DNA of 64,000 bases from Calothrix sp. NIES-3974. Its GTDB lineage: Bacteria > Cyanobacteriota > Cyanobacteriia > Cyanobacteriales > Nostocaceae. The DNA lies in assembly GCF_002368395.1 (NCBI RefSeq), contig NZ_AP018254.1:5394001-5458000 (forward strand). Reading direction: 5' to 3'. Positions 19,213 to 26,813 of the stretch are shown here, one piece after another. The notes below the pieces were generated by a model. The model made no database searches. It had not been told where the DNA came from and saw only the letters and a list, made by a program, of their open reading frames with translations. Within the stretch, counting starts at the first letter, position 1; every line of letters starts with the position of its first letter. The translations under genes were made by a program, and so were the position numbers.

Positions 19213-20361
19213 TTACTTCGCCAAAACTTCCTTGAGTGCAGCGATTAGTCTATCCACATTTTCTGGACGACTGTTGTAACCCATTAAACCAATACGCCAA
19301 ACCTTACCGGCTAACTCACCCAAACCACCACCAACTTCAATATTATATTCATTCAGCAATTTCTGCGCGATCGCTTTACCGTCAATTCCTGCTGGAATAC
19401 AAACTGTTGTCAGGGTCGGTAGACGATACTGTTTTTCCACATGCATCTCCAACCCAATTTCCCCTAATCTTTCCCACAGATACTCAGCATTCTGTTGATG
19501 ACGCTGCCAACAATTTTCCACCCCTTCCTCCGCAATCAATCGCAGCGCTTCCCGTAATGCATAATACATATTAATCGGTGCCGTGTGATGATAAACCCGC
19601 TCTGCTCCCCAATATTTACCCAGTAAGGACATATCAAGATACCAATTTTCCACCTTGGTGGGGCGATTTTGCAGTTTCGCAACAGCACGGGGACTCATGG
19701 TAAAGGGAGATGCTCCTGGTGGACACCCTAACCCTTTTTGACTACAACTGTAGGCTAAATCAACTCCCCATTCATCTAGGTAAATTGGTACTCCCCCTAA
19801 ACTTGTCACCGTATCAATCAAAAGCAAAGTATCATATTTTTGACATAACTCTGCAACCCCATCCAGGGGTTGACATGCACCAGTGGATGTTTCCGCATGA
19901 ACTAAAGCCAGAATCTGGGGAGCATGTTCTTCAATGGCAGCACGTAATTCATCTAAGCTAAATACTTGACCCCATTGTTTTGTAATTGTGCGGACATCAG
20001 CACCATAACGTCCAGCCATATCCACCAAGCGGTTGCCAAAGTACCCCATCACCCCCACTAAGACCACATCATCAGGTTCGACTGCATTGGCAATCGTTGC
20101 TTCCATCGCCGCTGTTCCTGTTCCACTCACCGCAATGGTCATGGGATTATCGGTTTGCCATACATAACGCAGTAAAGATTGAATCTCGTCCATCAACTTC
20201 AGGAAAGTAGGATCAAGATGGCCAACGGGAGGGGTATTCATTGCCTCTAAAATCGCTGGATGCGCATTTGATGGACCTGGACCTAATAACAAGCGGTGAG
20301 GCATTTGCAAGGGGTTTAAGTCTAATTTTTGCCGATTATTGATTGCATTTGTTTGTGTCAT
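19213..20361 (-). CDS. class V aminotransferase (alanine/serine-glyoxylate type)
   Basis: 382 residues. PLP-dependent fold type I: GTGTAAMEA near residues 80-88 binds the phosphate, D183 in LLIDTVTSLGG stacks under the ring, and K209 in SCSQKGLG forms the Schiff base. Sequence resembles alanine-glyoxylate and serine-glyoxylate aminotransferases, which recycle photorespiratory glyoxylate to glycine; in older cyanobacterial annotation the same family is called 'soluble hydrogenase 42 kDa subunit', which is misleading. Probably first gene of a run with the methyltransferase and surE. Confidence 0.88.
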   Translation of the reverse strand: MTQTNAINNRQKLDLNPLQMPHRLLLGPGPSNAHPAILEAMNTPPVGHLDPTFLKLMDEIQSLLRYVWQTDNPMTIAVSGTGTAAMEATIANAVEPDDVVLVGVMGYFGNRLVDMAGRYGADVRTITKQWGQVFSLDELRAAIEEHAPQILALVHAETSTGACQPLDGVAELCQKYDTLLLIDTVTSLGGVPIYLDEWGVDLAYSCSQKGLGCPPGASPFTMSPRAVAKLQNRPTKVENWYLDMSLLGKYWGAERVYHHTAPINMYYALREALRLIAEEGVENCWQRHQQNAEYLWERLGEIGLEMHVEKQYRLPTLTTVCIPAGIDGKAIAQKLLNEYNIEVGGGLGELAGKVWRIGLMGYNSRPENVDRLIAALKEVLAK

Positions 20362-20378
20362 GATGAACCCAACTTTTG

Positions 20379-20487
20379 GATTTTAATTCGTAATTCGTAA
20401 TAGCCTGCGGCAACGCTTCGCGTGCTTAATACCCGCTACGCGGGAAGTAAGCTATGTAATTTGTAATTGGTAATTACGAATTAATCT
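20379..20487. repeat. modular palindromic repeat (AT arms, two GC modules)
   Basis: AT-rich arms (AATTCGTAATTCGTAAT ... GTAATTACGAATTA) enclose two GC-rich modules, one containing GCCTGCGGCAACGCTTCGCG and one containing ACCCGCTACGCGGGAAG. The same modules recur in two copies near 53.7-54.0 kb, but in the opposite relative order once strand is accounted for. It lies upstream of the aminotransferase gene and downstream of znuB. Confidence 0.75.
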
Positions 20488-20547
20488 GCTTCTATTAACT
20501 TTACCAAGACTTGTGTCCTCTAGTACTCGATCCAGCGAAATTAGTAT

Positions 20548-21429
20548 CTAATGTTTCCCGTTTATAGTTTGCCGCCAAATTTTGACTGCACGGTTATTTT
20601 GACCGGGACGGGTTAAAATTCCTTGGGATGGACTTAATAGTAATGCTAGTAAAAATAGTCCGGTGACGACTAACACTATTGCTGCTCCGGATGGTACATT
20701 GAAATAATAACTTATATACATGCCACTGACGCTACTAATTACCCCAATTAAGGAGCCAAAAATCATCATTTCATGTAATTCTTTGACTAGTAAATAAGCT
20801 GTGATTCCTGGACCAATTAGTAGGGAAACTACTAAAACTACTCCGACTGCTTGCATACTGGCTATTATTGTCAGGGTAATTGCGGCTGTTAAACCTAGTT
20901 GAATTAAGTTAATCGGTAATCCACAAGCTTGAGCGCCTAATGCGTCAAAGGTGTAAAATAATAGCTCTTTGTAGAACAGTTTTACCAGGAATAAAATCAC
21001 TAGGGTAATGACTAAAGTTCTCCATACATCACCTGTTGTCACTCCCAAGATATCCCCAAATAAAAAATGATGTAAATCCAATTTACTCCTAAGTACAGTG
21101 ATTAATAAAATCCCTAATGCCAAAAATCCGGAAAAAACTAACGCCATTGCCACATCCACCTTCACCCGTGACTGGCTTTGAATCCAGGCTATGACGAAGG
21201 TACTCAATGTCCCAGATATAAATGCACCTAAAAAAATATCCACACCCAAAAAAAATGCGATCGCTAGTCCCGGTAATACGGCATGGGCTATCACATCTCC
21301 CAGTAATCCCATCCTTTGCACTATCAAGTAGGAACCAACGACTGCACATAATACCCCTAAGAGAATGGCTGTAAATAAGGCATTGCGCATAAATTCAAAT
21401 GACAAGGGTTCTAATATTAATTCCAGCAT
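20548..21429 (-). CDS. znuB: zinc ABC transporter permease ZnuB
   Basis: 293 residues, about eight to nine hydrophobic segments. ABC-3 family landmarks include YLIVQRMGLLGDVIAHAVLPGLA near residues 35-57, the ATPase-contacting loop, and a C-terminal LVVTGLFLLALLLSP. With ZnuC and ZnuA it forms a high-affinity zinc importer of the cytoplasmic membrane. It is separated from znuC by an SCO5389-family gene on the opposite strand and by a triple tandem repeat. Zur-like operators in that repeat (nearest at 21505) lie about 75 bp upstream of this ATG, so zinc-dependent repression is likely. Confidence 0.88.
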   Translation of the reverse strand: MLELILEPLSFEFMRNALFTAILLGVLCAVVGSYLIVQRMGLLGDVIAHAVLPGLAIAFFLGVDIFLGAFISGTLSTFVIAWIQSQSRVKVDVAMALVFSGFLALGILLITVLRSKLDLHHFLFGDILGVTTGDVWRTLVITLVILFLVKLFYKELLFYTFDALGAQACGLPINLIQLGLTAAITLTIIASMQAVGVVLVVSLLIGPGITAYLLVKELHEMMIFGSLIGVISSVSGMYISYYFNVPSGAAIVLVVTGLFLLALLLSPSQGILTRPGQNNRAVKIWRQTINGKH

Positions 21430-21504
21430 TTTTCTGTTCTCAAGATGTATTCTTGTCTAGTCTGTTTCCAACACTTTTCACAAGAAGTTAATAGACCCTA
21501 TAGG

Positions 21505-21519
21505 CGATTATCATTATCA
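21505..21519 (-). promoter_or_regulatory. putative Zur box, repeat copy 1 (znuB side)
   Basis: Read on the minus strand it is TGATAATGATAATCG, two mismatches from the Anabaena Zur consensus TGATAATNATTATCA as I recall it. It lies about 75 bp upstream of the znuB start and next to a CCTATAGG palindrome. Confidence 0.55.
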
Positions 21520-21711
21520 TACACAATCAACTTGCTGATCATACTTATCTAGTGTATGCGCTGACTCAAGTTTAAGTTTATCAAAGGTGAAAAAACGAGT
21601 TTTATTCTCAGCGATCGCGTGAAAACAAAATCCTCCCATCTACAAATATTCATTCATGGAGGACAAACTTGTTTCAAACACCTTTGATAAGAAGCAGATA
21701 GACCCTATAGG

Positions 21712-21726
21712 CGATTATCATTCTCA
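21712..21726 (-). promoter_or_regulatory. putative Zur box, repeat copy 2
   Basis: Minus strand TGAGAATGATAATCG, three mismatches from the recalled Zur consensus; same position in the second repeat unit, again beside CCTATAGG. Confidence 0.4.
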
Positions 21727-21912
21727 TACAGAAAAACCTACCCATCAAACTTATCCAATGTATATACTGACTTAAGTCTAAGCTTGTCAAAGGCGAAAAA
21801 CGAGTTTTATTCTCAGCGATCGCGTGAAAACAAAATCCTCCTATCGACAAATATTCATGGAGGACAAACTTGTTTCAAACACCTTTGATAAGAAACAGAT
21901 AGACCCTATAGG

Positions 21913-21927
21913 CGATTATCATTCTCA
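21913..21927 (-). promoter_or_regulatory. putative Zur box, repeat copy 3
   Basis: Same 15-mer as copy 2, in the third repeat unit, again beside CCTATAGG. About 370 bp upstream of the SCO5389-family gene and 480 bp upstream of znuB. Confidence 0.4.
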
Positions 21928-22220
21928 TGCACCAATCAACTCACTCATTATATTTAAAAACATTTTGCTGACTCAAATTTAAGTTGATCAAAGGCGAAAA
22001 ACGAGTTTTATTCTCAGCGATCGCGTGAAAACAAAATCCTCCTATCTACAAAATACTTTGTTGTGCATCAAGTATATCTACCAGACAAACTTGATTATTT
22101 ACCGTATGTTGGATTTATTCAATTCATAATTTGCACCATTTGTTCAAGAAAGTACATACAACCAGACATTTCGTATCTATATTACTTTTATTTACAACCA
22201 ACTTGATCTCATTTCTAGAA

Positions 22221-22235
22221 TGATTACTATTGTCA
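22221..22235 (+). promoter_or_regulatory. possible Zur box upstream of the SCO5389-family gene
   Basis: TGATTACTATTGTCA is a near palindrome that matches the Zur consensus TGATAATNATTATCA with three differences. It lies 50 bp before the ATG at 22285, a suitable place for a repressor site. The match is moderate and unconfirmed. Confidence 0.35.
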
Positions 22236-22284
22236 CTGGTGTGTGCAGCACCCGAATAAAAACTGAATTAACCAGGGAAAACTT

Positions 22285-22674
22285 ATGTCCTTAAATGTCA
22301 GCGATAAACTGCTAGAACAAGCTCAATCAGGTCATATAGATGAACAGGAATTTGTGGAAACCATTCGACAATCCTTACCCTATGCTTGGGGTGTGGTTGA
22401 AGGTTTAGCAGAACGCATTATTAGAGGGGAAGAATGGGCTAATCATGCTGTTCCACCTCCAAGCGAACAAGCACGCGCTCAATTGTTAAGAATGATGGGT
22501 GGAGATGCGATTCGTACTGCTGTGGAAAGACATTTTGGTATCAGGTTGGCGTTTCAAAATTGCCATAATGTTGGTGCTTTTCGTTTAGATAAGTTAGATT
22601 CTCCGGAATATTTGGATTTTATTTCCATTCGTAGTCAAATTCTCAATCAATCACCGGAATTGGTTGATTGTTAG
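22285..22674 (+). CDS. SCO5389 family protein, unknown function
   Basis: 129 residues. I recognise the family from Streptomyces SCO5389: shared landmarks are an N-terminal LLEQAxxGxxDExxFVxxxRxSLPYAW, a central PPPxEQARxQLLR, DAIRxAxxRHFGxRLAFQNCH and a C-terminal SIRSQxLNQSPExxDC. The conserved Cys/His positions (QNCH, and the final Cys) could bind a metal, but no function is established as far as I know. The ATG has GGGAAAAC in front. It sits on the plus strand between znuB and znuC, with a Zur-box-like palindrome upstream, which suggests a link to zinc supply (inference). Confidence 0.8.
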   Translation: MSLNVSDKLLEQAQSGHIDEQEFVETIRQSLPYAWGVVEGLAERIIRGEEWANHAVPPPSEQARAQLLRMMGGDAIRTAVERHFGIRLAFQNCHNVGAFRLDKLDSPEYLDFISIRSQILNQSPELVDC

Positions 22675-22796
22675 GTGGAAGAAGTAGGAGATAGGTGTAA
22701 AACCGGTTTTGAGTAAGCCGGAAAAATTTCCCCAATCTACCTCCAAAAAAGCTCAAAACTGCCGCATCTTGATTCTTCAAAACTACTTTCTAGCAC

Positions 22797-22817
22797 AGAC
22801 GACCCACCGGGTCGTCT
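22797..22817 (-). terminator. palindromic hairpin after znuC
   Basis: AGACGACCC-ACC-GGGTCGTCT, a perfect 9-bp stem, begins 10 bp after the znuC stop (minus strand). It belongs to a dispersed palindrome family in this window (29778, 32729, 50599). It may end znuC transcription, though no T-run follows. Confidence 0.5.
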
Positions 22818-22827
22818 CTCCCCAACC

Positions 22828-23550
22828 CTATTTGGGATTAAACAACAACACACTATCACCATAGGCTAATTTCAAATTTTCACTGGTAATGACTTCATGT
22901 AACGAACCCTGGGCAATTAATTTCTTATTAATCAATAATAAAGAATCACATTTTCTCAACGTCACTCCTAAATCATGGGTGACAACTACCAATATTTTCC
23001 CCGCCGATTTTAACTCCTCAAATACTTCAAACATAATTGCTTCCGTCTTTTTATCCACCCCGACAAACGGTTCATCAAAAAAAAATAAGTCCGCTTGTTG
23101 TGCTAATGCCCTAGCCAAAAAAACCCGTTGCTGCTGTCCCCCCGATAACTCACCTATCTGTCGCGATCGCAATTCCCCCATTCCCACCCTTTCTAAGGCG
23201 GATTTGACGATTTCTTTTGATTGGCGACTGGGAGAATGAAACCAACCTGTATGCACGGTTCTAGCCATCATCACCACATTCCACACGGTTATGGGATAAT
23301 CCCAGTCTATCTGGGTTCGCTGGGGTACGTAAGCTACAGAATTTAATTGCTTTTTCAAAGTGCGATCGCGAAATTTCACTACCCCTTTCTCGCTCTCAAT
23401 CAATCCTAATATGGCCTTAATTAAAGTACTCTTCCCCGCTCCATTGGGACCAATTACCGCCAATAACTCCCCTGGATAGGCTCGAAAACTAATCCCCTCT
23501 AACGCTTTCACCCCCCGATAATCTACCTCTAAATTATTTACTTCTAACAT
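22828..23550 (-). CDS. znuC: zinc ABC transporter ATP-binding protein ZnuC
   Basis: 240 residues: Walker A GPNGAGKST at 34-42, signature LSGGQQQR, Walker B ADLFFFDEPFVGVD, H-loop VVTHDLG. This is the ATPase of the zinc importer. It is divergent from znuA with 73 bp between the start codons, and that gap holds the best Zur box of the window (23582-23596), so both genes are probably repressed together by zinc-loaded Zur. Confidence 0.9.
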   Translation of the reverse strand: MLEVNNLEVDYRGVKALEGISFRAYPGELLAVIGPNGAGKSTLIKAILGLIESEKGVVKFRDRTLKKQLNSVAYVPQRTQIDWDYPITVWNVVMMARTVHTGWFHSPSRQSKEIVKSALERVGMGELRSRQIGELSGGQQQRVFLARALAQQADLFFFDEPFVGVDKKTEAIMFEVFEELKSAGKILVVVTHDLGVTLRKCDSLLLINKKLIAQGSLHEVITSENLKLAYGDSVLLFNPK

Positions 23551-23581
23551 CTTTCTCCCAAAGAATCTGTATGATTATGTA

Positions 23582-23596
23582 TGATAATGATTATTA
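23582..23596 (+). promoter_or_regulatory. Zur box between znuC and znuA
   Basis: TGATAATGATTATTA differs from the recalled cyanobacterial Zur consensus TGATAATNATTATCA at one position. It lies in the 73-bp divergent promoter region of znuC and znuA, 28 bp before the znuA ATG. Confidence 0.75.
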
Positions 23597-23623
23597 TTGT
23601 ATCACTGATAGATAGAGAAAATC

Positions 23624-24697
23624 ATGTTGCAAAAAACACAAATAAAGTTGTGGGCTGCGATCGCTTTAACAATGGGATTAATTAGTTGTAATTCTCCCCA
23701 GGAAACTAATACCCAGTCGAAATCAAACCAGGATAAAACGACCGTCACTACTAGCGATAATACTGCTTCTGAGAATACAAATAAACCTTCAGTGGTGGCG
23801 ACAACGAGTGTAATTTGCGACTTAACGCAACAGGTTGCGGTGGATACGGTTGATTTGAAATGTTTGGTAGGACCGGGTGATGATCCTCACGTTTACCAAC
23901 CAAAGCCGGAAGACCGCAAAGCGATCGATAGTGCAAATTTAATCTTGTATGCTGGTTATGATTTTGATCCAAGTTTAATTAAGTTGGTTCAAGCGACTAG
24001 TAATCCTGCACCGAAGGTTGCTGTCCATGAAAAAGCTGTACCAAAACCGATATTAGGTGAGCCGCATGATCACAGTCATGGTCATAACCACAAAGATGAA
24101 AAAGGGGAAAAACACAGCCATAGCGAAAAGGTTCCTGACCCCCATGTCTGGCATGATGCGCAAAACGGTATCAAAATGGTAGAAGTAATTCGGGATAGTT
24201 TAAAGCAAGTTGCACCGAATCACGCCGATTTATATAAAACTAATGCCGCAAAAGTAACTGGGGAAATCTCCCAAATCCATAGCTGGATTAAATCCCAAAT
24301 CGCCACTATCCCCCCCAATCAACGCAAGTTAGTCACCACCCACGACGCACTCGGTTACTATGTCCAAGCCTATGGTCTTTCCTTTTCTGCCGCCTTGGAA
24401 GGTATCAGTACCGAAGAACAAGCTACTGCTGCACGGGTTGGTTCCCTGGTGAAGGAAATTAAAAAGGAAGGTGTTCCCACTATCTTTGCTGAAAAAACTA
24501 TTAATCCCCGCTTGATGGAAACCGTTGCTAAGGAGGCAAATGTTAAGCTTTCGGAACAACCCTTGTATACTGATGGTTTAGGTGCTAAGGGTTCCCCTGG
24601 CGAAACTTACCAAAAAATGTTAATCGCTAATACCCGGAATATCGTCCAAGGACTGGGTGGAAGCTATAGTCCTTTTCGTCTCAAAGACTTACAGTGA
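23624..24697 (+). CDS. znuA: zinc-binding lipoprotein ZnuA
   Basis: 357 residues. A hydrophobic leader ends in a lipobox LISC with C22, so the mature protein is a lipoprotein facing the periplasm. Cluster A-I binding protein landmarks: VVATTSVICDLTQQVAVD, the zinc-ligand His in DDPHVYQPKPED, PDPHVWHDAQNG, TTHDALGYYVQAYGL and IFAEKTINPRL. A His/Asp/Glu-rich loop near residues 145-167 (HDHSHGHNHKDEKGEKHSH), typical of zinc rather than manganese members, lies just before the second ligand. It delivers zinc to ZnuB/ZnuC. Confidence 0.92.
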   Translation: MLQKTQIKLWAAIALTMGLISCNSPQETNTQSKSNQDKTTVTTSDNTASENTNKPSVVATTSVICDLTQQVAVDTVDLKCLVGPGDDPHVYQPKPEDRKAIDSANLILYAGYDFDPSLIKLVQATSNPAPKVAVHEKAVPKPILGEPHDHSHGHNHKDEKGEKHSHSEKVPDPHVWHDAQNGIKMVEVIRDSLKQVAPNHADLYKTNAAKVTGEISQIHSWIKSQIATIPPNQRKLVTTHDALGYYVQAYGLSFSAALEGISTEEQATAARVGSLVKEIKKEGVPTIFAEKTINPRLMETVAKEANVKLSEQPLYTDGLGAKGSPGETYQKMLIANTRNIVQGLGGSYSPFRLKDLQ

Positions 24698-24717
24698 GCG
24701 ATTTGCAACCCTATAGG

Positions 24718-24732
24718 TGATTATCATTCTCA
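24718..24732 (+). promoter_or_regulatory. Zur-like box and TATAAT downstream of znuA
   Basis: TGATTATCATTCTCA has two mismatches to the recalled Zur consensus. It is part of an extended motif, CCTATAGGTGATTATCATTC, shared with the three tandem repeats upstream of znuB (one base differs). A TATAAT at 24743-24748 follows on the plus strand, so this looks like a zinc-controlled promoter, yet no good coding sequence follows before 25255. Confidence 0.5.
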
Positions 24733-25254
24733 CATATTATGGTATAATAATCCCTTGGAGCCTTAATCCTATACTAACAGAAACCCCCATGAATAATCAA
24801 CCCTTTTTCTGAATTTTTTGATTGAATTCAAAGCTGAGATAAATCAAGTTTGATCTGGATCGTTTGAGGTGGTAAATATCTGGATTAAACTTGGTTTTTT
24901 GATTGTAGGGGTGAAGTTGCTATTACAGGGATACTCAAGTGACTTCCCTGGTAATAAGATACTGCGTTACAAACATTTGAGCGATTGGAATGGAAGCAGC
25001 TATAGGAATCCGTACTTAAATCTTTTTGGGTATACTGAGAAATGGAGTAATTAGGGTTTTCAGAAATCAAATATGAGTCCTATAGGCGATCGCTTTTTCC
25101 CCGCGATTGAGAACGTGGGTATCTATGGCTTTAGCAGAAAGTTATCCATTCGTTTTCGGTGGGGAAACTGAGCCATGTTTTGATTTAGTACCAAAACACG
25201 ATGGAGTATTGGAATGAATACTTCATCTTAAAACTAGCTCTTCTAACTCAGCTA
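24733..25254. other. region after znuA without a convincing gene
   Basis: A possible promoter (TATAAT at 24743) leads into DNA that holds only a seven-codon frame (MNNQPFF, from 24789) and a doubtful 61-codon frame at 24869. Another CCTATAGGCGATCGC segment lies near 25079. It could be the leader of a lost gene or a small RNA; I see no proof of either. Confidence 0.35.
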
Positions 25255-25602
25255 TCAAATATATCGAACCTGATTTTCCATTTCCTCTGCTGTAACTTGA
25301 TTTAAAATTGCCAGCAATCGTTTTGCAATTTCTTGAGGCGGACGACGGACAGCCAAGATGACACCATAGTGCTTTTGTTCTGTATCAAAATAAGTCTGAA
25401 TTAGTTTTTCAAAATCTGCACGGTTATGTGTGACTAAGGCTCTTTTCTGGCTAACTGCATAGGCTAGTTGTTCTTCGTCACTTGCCTGAAGTTGTCCCGC
25501 ATCTCTCACTGTTAAAGCGTCAAACCCCCTAGCTTTTAACAAGTCTGCAACCAATACGTTAACATCTTCATCCAAATACAGACGGATGAATAAACTGCTC
25601 AT
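25255..25602 (-). CDS. DUF5615 PIN-like protein, putative toxin
   Basis: 115 residues. The start FIRLYLDEDVNVLVADLLKARG with clustered acids (D13-E-D15) and the later VTHNRADFEKL are marks of the DUF5615 PIN-like nuclease family. Together with the DUF433 gene, whose end it overlaps by 4 bp, it makes a VapBC-like toxin-antitoxin pair common in cyanobacteria. Toxic activity is inferred from the family only. Confidence 0.82.
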   Translation of the reverse strand: MSSLFIRLYLDEDVNVLVADLLKARGFDALTVRDAGQLQASDEEQLAYAVSQKRALVTHNRADFEKLIQTYFDTEQKHYGVILAVRRPPQEIAKRLLAILNQVTAEEMENQVRYI

Positions 25603-25880
25603 AGATCACTCACTAACGGGTCAATCAAATCATCAGGAATTCGATTACGCTCAATATAAGTGTTGATCTCATCCTGATGATCGCTGTAATAACTCAAGGC
25701 ATCAAATATCTGCGCTAGTGTAAGATGGGGTAGTCCTTGGGGAATTGCTTCTGGAGCAATGCCCATTCTCCAACTCTCAACCACAGCTCTCACAGGTGTG
25801 CGTGTTCCTTTAATGATCGGCTCACCATTTAAAATTCGTTCATCTCTAACTATATAAAGATGCTCTGTGACTTGAACCAT
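25599..25880 (-). CDS. DUF433 protein, putative antitoxin
   Basis: 93 residues. The DUF433 motif is clear: RILNGEPIIKGTRTPVRAVVESWRMG, then LPHLTLAQIFDALSYYSDHQDEI, a helix-turn-helix-type DNA-binding module. It is the first gene of the pair, overlaps the DUF5615 gene by ATGA-type coupling, and would act as antitoxin and autorepressor. Confidence 0.82.
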   Translation of the reverse strand: MVQVTEHLYIVRDERILNGEPIIKGTRTPVRAVVESWRMGIAPEAIPQGLPHLTLAQIFDALSYYSDHQDEINTYIERNRIPDDLIDPLVSDL

Positions 25881-26340
25881 AGCTAATTTTTAATATTGTG
25901 TTTATATCGGGCAATTATAGCGCTTCTGCCGATATCTGAACATATTGCTAGCCGGGGAACAATCCGCTTTTGCCTTTCCCTTTTCCGTCTTTTTGTTGCG
26001 TTCAAGAGGTTATTTGCGGTAGTTAATTTGAGCAGTCTTGTGAAAAGTGGAATTATTAGGTTAAAACTACTCCCTGTTCCCTATTCCCTACCCTCGCCAA
26101 AAGACTTTTTCCGCAGACCCTACGTAAAGTTCTATAGCTGCGCGATCGCTAAGGCAAAAGTTGGGATTTGTATACTGAAACCCTTTGCAGCACCAATACA
26201 CAACTTGGTATCAACCGCTAAAATCTTAAGATTCAACACTTGTGGGTCTAGGATACTCAAATATTGATGGGTTGGAAATTGTGAATCCGTTCCAAGCTGC
26301 TTGAACTTGCTTTTTTTCCTGGGTGCGATCGCAAATCTAA
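25881..26340. other. intergenic region with heptanucleotide repeats
   Basis: No credible gene; a 123-codon frame on the plus strand runs through repetitive sequence (CTCCCTGTTCCCTATTCCCTA near 26070) and looks non-coding. A HIP1 site lies near 26141. The start of an IS630-type remnant follows. Confidence 0.4.
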
Positions 26341-26511
26341 AAAGAACTAAAAGACCCGTCAGGATTTAAAAGCTACGAGGAAGTTCGTACATGGCTTTTA
26401 GCTGAATTTGGAGTCGAAGCATCATATAAAGTTGTGCGCTATAAATTGAAAGCAAAATTAAAAGCACCACGTCCACGCAGCGTCAAGCAAAATAAAGGAG
26501 CGGAAAATTAA
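26341..26511 (+). pseudogene. remnant of an IS630-type transposase N-terminus
   Basis: In the frame from 26341 to the TAA at 26509 the translation is KELKDPSGFKSYEEVRTWLL and on to AEFGVEASYKVVRYKLKAKL and PRPRSVKQ, a winged-helix N-terminal domain like that of IS630-family transposases. There is no start codon (TAA immediately precedes) and no catalytic domain follows, so this is a fragment. Confidence 0.6.
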
Positions 26512-26623
26512 ATCTATTGCTGGATGGGATTTTACTTTAGAGGCGTTATTTGTATCAGGCTTTTCGTGAAATGGTATAAGATGAAGCCGATTCAGAACTG
26601 CTTGTTGACATGTTGTAATCAAA

Positions 26624-26653
26624 AAGAGGATAGAAATTCAATTCCATCCTCTT
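26624..26653 (-). terminator. possible terminator of the sigma factor gene
   Basis: On the minus strand AAGAGGAT...ATCCTCTT forms an 8-bp stem with a 14-nt loop, followed by TTTTT. It lies about 160 nt after the sigma factor stop codon, so it may end that transcript. Confidence 0.45.
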
Positions 26654-26813
26654 CAAATAACCGACAAAAGCCAAATTACCTATATTCTAGATAGAACAGG
26701 AATTTATAATTGCTACGCAAACCAGAAGCCTCTGCGCGTCTACCTGATGACCCTACTGTGGAGCCGTTACGCGAAGAAGTGCAATGACCCGTGATTGCGT
26801 AAGTCCTGTATAC

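Larger units (their letters stand above)
21484..22045. repeat. threefold ~200-bp tandem repeat carrying Zur-like boxes
   Basis: Three direct copies, spaced 207 and 201 bp. Each has (i) GACCCTATAGGCGATTATCATT with a Zur/Fur-like box, (ii) a more variable segment of about 70 bp, and (iii) a 45-bp block identical in all three copies (21592-21636, 21797-21841, 21998-22042) that starts AAAACGAGTTTTATTCTCAG and contains a HIP1 octamer. Copies 1 and 2 also share GGAGGACAAACTTGTTTC. There is no conserved reading frame: a 40-codon frame in copy 1 loses its start and shifts frame in the others. The array fills the space upstream of znuB. Confidence 0.88.

Noticed and set aside
21505-21630. 40-codon minus-strand frame in repeat copy 1 (starts MGGFCFHAIAENK)
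   Set aside because: In copies 2 and 3 the start ATG is ATA and the frame shifts, so it is not maintained.
21484-22045. CRISPR array
   Set aside because: Only three units of about 200 bp with long conserved blocks; no short repeats with unique spacers and no cas genes.
24869-25070. 61-codon frames on both strands
   Set aside because: Overlapping frames of equal length on opposite strands without ribosome sites or family likeness.
25896-26267. 123-codon plus-strand frame
   Set aside because: Runs through heptanucleotide repeats, no ribosome site, no family resemblance.
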